Assembly: GCA_947167745.1 (NCBI GenBank)
Contig: CAMVJE010000032.1
Location: 1 to 15,686 of the forward strand
Reading direction: 5' to 3'
DNA: 15,686 nt
Origin: an uncultured Treponema sp.
GTDB lineage: Bacteria > Spirochaetota > Spirochaetia > Treponematales > Treponemataceae
Shown here: positions 13,472-15,686 of the stretch, one piece after another
Numbering within the stretch: position 1 is the stretch's first letter
How the letters are laid out: every line of letters starts with the position of its first letter
Position numbers and translations under genes: made by a program
Notes under the pieces: model-generated
The model's input: the letters and a program-made list of their open reading frames with translations, nothing else
Told to the model about the DNA's origin: nothing
The model's database searches: none

Positions 13472-15505
13472 ATGGCATTTGTACAATTCAGCAAGGTGTC
13501 GCTTGCTTTTGGCGACCGCGATATTCTTAAAAGTGTTTCCGTAAATCTTGCGGCCGGGAGCAAAGCTGCCCTCACCGGAGCAAACGGAACAGGAAAATCA
13601 ACCCTCATCAAGGTAATGGCTGGCCTTATTCAGCCCGATGACGGCAACCGCTCTGTCTCAAAAGATGCCAGAATCGCCTACCTTCCTCAAAGCGGGCTCA
13701 CCCATCACGGATGCACCTTGCGTGAAGAGGCGGACAAGGCCTTTGAATTCGGCTACAAATTGCAGGAAGAACTGGACAAAATCGGCGATGACCTGAAGGC
13801 GGGAAACGGAAATCAAAAAGTCCTTCTCGAACGCCACGATGCCATTCTCACCGAAATCGAAAATTCCGGCTTCAACAGGCGGCAGGCAACAGCCGAGCAG
13901 ATTTTGATGGGCCTGGGCTTTTCTCACGAAGATCTGGACAAAAAATGTGAGGAATTTTCTGGCGGCTGGCAGATGCGAATCGCCCTTGCCAAAAATCTTA
14001 TGGTCAACCCGGACATCCTTCTTCTCGACGAGCCGACCAACTACCTCGACATTGAGGCGCGCGAATGGCTTGAAAAATTTTTGGGCAATTATTCAGGCGG
14101 TTTCCTTCTCGTAAGCCACGACCGCTACTTCCTTGATCATACAATCAACGAAGTCTACGAGCTTTTTAACGGAGAGCTCCACCGCTATGCAGGCAATTTC
14201 ACTCACTACGAAAAGGTGCGCGAAACAGAGCTTGAAACCCTCATAAAAGAATACGAAAAACAGCAGGAAGAAATCCGCCACTTGCAGGAATTCATAGACC
14301 GTTTCGGTGCAAAGGCGACAAAGGCAGCCCAGGCTCAGGAACGCCAGAAAATGCTCGACAAAATCCTGGAGCACGAAATCGTAATTCCGGAAAGTCTCAA
14401 AAAGATTCACTTTAAGTTTCCGCCCGCTCCGCATTCAGGCCGGCTTGTGGCAACCCTCGAAAAAATCACCAAATCTTACGACGGTGTGCACAAAGTCCTT
14501 GATAACCTCGACCTTCTTCTCGAAAACGGCGACCGGCTGGTTGTCGCAGGTCATAACGGTGCCGGAAAATCAACCCTCCTCAGAATACTTGCCGGCGTTG
14601 ACAGCGATTTTGAAGGCAGCGTAAAGCTTGGCGCGGGTGTTCAGGTCGGCTACTTCTCGCAGGATAATGCCGAAACCCTCAAAGGAAGCGCGACAATCCT
14701 TGAGACTATTGAGGCCGAGGCCCCCCTTGAGTTGATTCCAAAGGTCCGTGACATGCTTGGAGCCTTCCTTTTCCGGGACGACGATGTTTTCAAGAGCCTT
14801 GACGTGCTTTCGGGCGGTGAAAAGGCGCGCGTGGCTTTGCTCAAGCTTCTTCTTAAACCGGTCAATCTCCTGATTCTCGACGAACCGACCAACCACCTGG
14901 ACATGCACTCAAAAGATGTCCTTCTTGAAGCCCTCAAAGATTTCGGTGGCACGGTAATTTTCGTAAGTCACGACAGAGGCTTTATCGAAGAACTTTCAAC
15001 CCGTGTTCTGGAGCTCAAACCTGGCCATTTCCGCACCTTCCCCGGTGACTACAGTTATTACATGGAGCGAATCAATGCAGAATCCATAATGCAAAATGCG
15101 GAATTTGAGGGGAAAGGCGGTTCCAGCCTTTCGGCTGGCCGGGCTTTGCGGGGTTCCGCTAACGCTTCATTGAACGCTGCAAGCAGCTTATCAACGGCTA
15201 CGCCGCCCCTACAATCCCTACCGCAGGAAAGCGAAAAATCTTCAGCCCGTCTTTCTTACGAAGAAAAAAAGAAACTTGAGGCAGAGAAGCGTAAGGTTGA
15301 AAAGCGCGTTTCTCAAATCGAAGAAGAAATTGCCAGAGTTGAGGAAGAAAAGTCAATCGAAGAAAACAAAATGGCAGATCCTCAAGTCTACTCAAACGGC
15401 GAAAAAGCAAAGGCTGTTCAGACTAAAATCGCAGAACTTTCGCAAAAGCTTGACGAACTGAATTCCCAGTGGGAAGAAGCGGCCATGGCTTTGGAAGAAT
15501 TTTAG
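13472..15505 (+). CDS. ABC-F family ATPase (Uup/YdiF-like ribosome-associated factor)
   Basis: A 677-residue soluble protein with two ABC ATPase domains and no membrane segments, the ABC-F plan. Domain 1: Walker A GANGTGKST (36-44), signature FSGGWQ (162-167), Walker B ILLLDEPTN (182-190). Linker: charged coiled coil 244-305 with FIDRFGAKATKAAQAQ, the arm that reaches toward the P-site tRNA in this family. Domain 2: Walker A GHNGAGKST (360-368), signature LSGGE (446-450), Walker B LLILDEPTN (466-474). A C-terminal coiled coil (596-677) follows, as in Uup and YdiF. ABC-F proteins act on translating ribosomes; some confer antibiotic resistance. The linker alone does not decide between a housekeeping and a resistance role. 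I start at MAFVQFSK (ATG 13472) because AGGA lies six bases upstream. Residues 536-592 are an unusual Ser/Ala-rich insertion. Confidence 0.92.
   Translation: MAFVQFSKVSLAFGDRDILKSVSVNLAAGSKAALTGANGTGKSTLIKVMAGLIQPDDGNRSVSKDARIAYLPQSGLTHHGCTLREEADKAFEFGYKLQEELDKIGDDLKAGNGNQKVLLERHDAILTEIENSGFNRRQATAEQILMGLGFSHEDLDKKCEEFSGGWQMRIALAKNLMVNPDILLLDEPTNYLDIEAREWLEKFLGNYSGGFLLVSHDRYFLDHTINEVYELFNGELHRYAGNFTHYEKVRETELETLIKEYEKQQEEIRHLQEFIDRFGAKATKAAQAQERQKMLDKILEHEIVIPESLKKIHFKFPPAPHSGRLVATLEKITKSYDGVHKVLDNLDLLLENGDRLVVAGHNGAGKSTLLRILAGVDSDFEGSVKLGAGVQVGYFSQDNAETLKGSATILETIEAEAPLELIPKVRDMLGAFLFRDDDVFKSLDVLSGGEKARVALLKLLLKPVNLLILDEPTNHLDMHSKDVLLEALKDFGGTVIFVSHDRGFIEELSTRVLELKPGHFRTFPGDYSYYMERINAESIMQNAEFEGKGGSSLSAGRALRGSANASLNAASSLSTATPPLQSLPQESEKSSARLSYEEKKKLEAEKRKVEKRVSQIEEEIARVEEEKSIEENKMADPQVYSNGEKAKAVQTKIAELSQKLDELNSQWEEAAMALEEF
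15073..15243 (+). repeat. In-frame repeat-like insertion within the ABC-F gene
   Basis: The codons for about residues 535-590 give a Ser/Ala/Leu-rich, non-conserved peptide (SSLSAGRALRGSANASLNAA and similar) between the second ATPase domain and the C-terminal coiled coil. The DNA holds a perfect hairpin, CCAGCC-TTTC-GGCTGG (15123-15138), GGGGTTCCGC, and two AACGCT units. Its left edge (AATCCATAATGC) resembles the ATTCATAAT repeats near 8923 and 15567. It looks like one or more noncoding repeats captured in frame. Confidence 0.5.
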
Positions 15506-15545
15506 GCGCAATTCTCTGGAATAATAAGAGTTAAATATTTTTTCC

Positions 15546-15574
15546 TTGCTAATCTCTTGTGTGTGATTCATAAT
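15546..15574 (+). promoter_or_regulatory. Promoter of the right-edge membrane protein gene
   Basis: TTGCTA (15546-15551, four of six) and CATAAT (15569-15574, five of six) are separated by 17 bp, predicting a start near 15581. GGAGAG then precedes the ATG at 15605 by seven bases. Confidence 0.5.
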
Positions 15575-15604
15575 TAAGAACAGTTCAATAACGGAGAGAT
15601 TTGC

Positions 15605-15686
15605 ATGTGGAATTATAGTTTTATTATTCCGGATTTAATAATTCTTTATACATTTGCGATTTATTATTTTGTCCATACTCGTCTGC
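15605..15686 (+). CDS. Membrane signalling protein, probable GGDEF-type, first 27 codons (cut by window edge)
   Basis: An ATG behind the ribosome site GGAGAG opens a frame that runs off the right edge. It encodes MWNYSFIIPDLIILYTFAIY and then YFVHTRL. This hydrophobic opening with W-N-Y-S-F-I-I-P resembles, from memory, the N-terminal multi-helix membrane domain of diguanylate cyclase/phosphodiesterase-type proteins in treponemes and clostridia. Only the first transmembrane helix is in view, and no catalytic motif can be seen, so the specific function is a guess. It has its own promoter, so it is not simply a continuation of the ABC-F transcript. Confidence 0.55.
   Translation, partial: MWNYSFIIPDLIILYTFAIYYFVHTRL

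Noticed and set aside
15506..15540. Possible terminator after the ABC-F gene (CTCT/AGAG followed by a T-rich stretch)
   Set aside because: The stem is only four base pairs and the T-run is separated from it, too weak to call.

Overview
The window is a slice of a bacterial chromosome, most likely a gut- or rumen-type Treponema (Spirochaetes). This is an inference: it rests on relaxed spirochaete-style lipoboxes on two lipoproteins, a poly-G promoter tract of the kind known in T. pallidum, and the recognisable start of a membrane signalling protein at the right edge. No rRNA, tRNA, IS element or CRISPR array is visible.

Layout. (1) Positions 1-1263 are an accessory 'defence and toxin' islet. 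It holds the first 29 codons of a C5 DNA methyltransferase (minus strand, running off the left edge), a PIN-toxin/Phd-antitoxin pair (minus), and a compact locus that I read as a type I toxin-antitoxin. That locus has a 28-codon hydrophobic peptide on the plus strand, a convergent antisense RNA with a near-consensus promoter and terminator, and complementary sequences at the two ends of the toxin mRNA. The two toxin systems are back to back, and a perfect 10-bp inverted repeat sits between their divergent promoters. (2) Positions 1264-8915 are mostly housekeeping. murJ and pepF are divergent, and both appear to be transcribed without a leader. An adenosine deaminase gene is followed 3 nt later by a metal-site-less paralogue. 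mnmG converges on that pair. (3) Positions 9052-13305 are surface related. A lipoprotein and a family-2 glycosyltransferase form a two-gene minus-strand operon. Its promoter has TTGACA and TAATAT separated by exactly 17 bp, nine of which are a run of G, which makes it a strong candidate for phase variation. A divergent SH3-type lipoprotein follows. (4) Positions 13306-15686 hold a structured, repeat-derived intergenic element with a terminator-like hairpin, an ABC-F ATPase, and the first 27 codons of a membrane signalling protein, probably GGDEF type.

Two genes (mnmG and the ABC-F gene) carry extra in-frame segments of low-complexity sequence that look like captured intergenic repeats. The strongest leads are the candidate type I toxin-antitoxin with its shared regulatory region, the poly-G promoter, and the catalytically dead adenosine deaminase paralogue. 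All promoter, hairpin and family calls were made by eye from the sequence; none was checked against a database.
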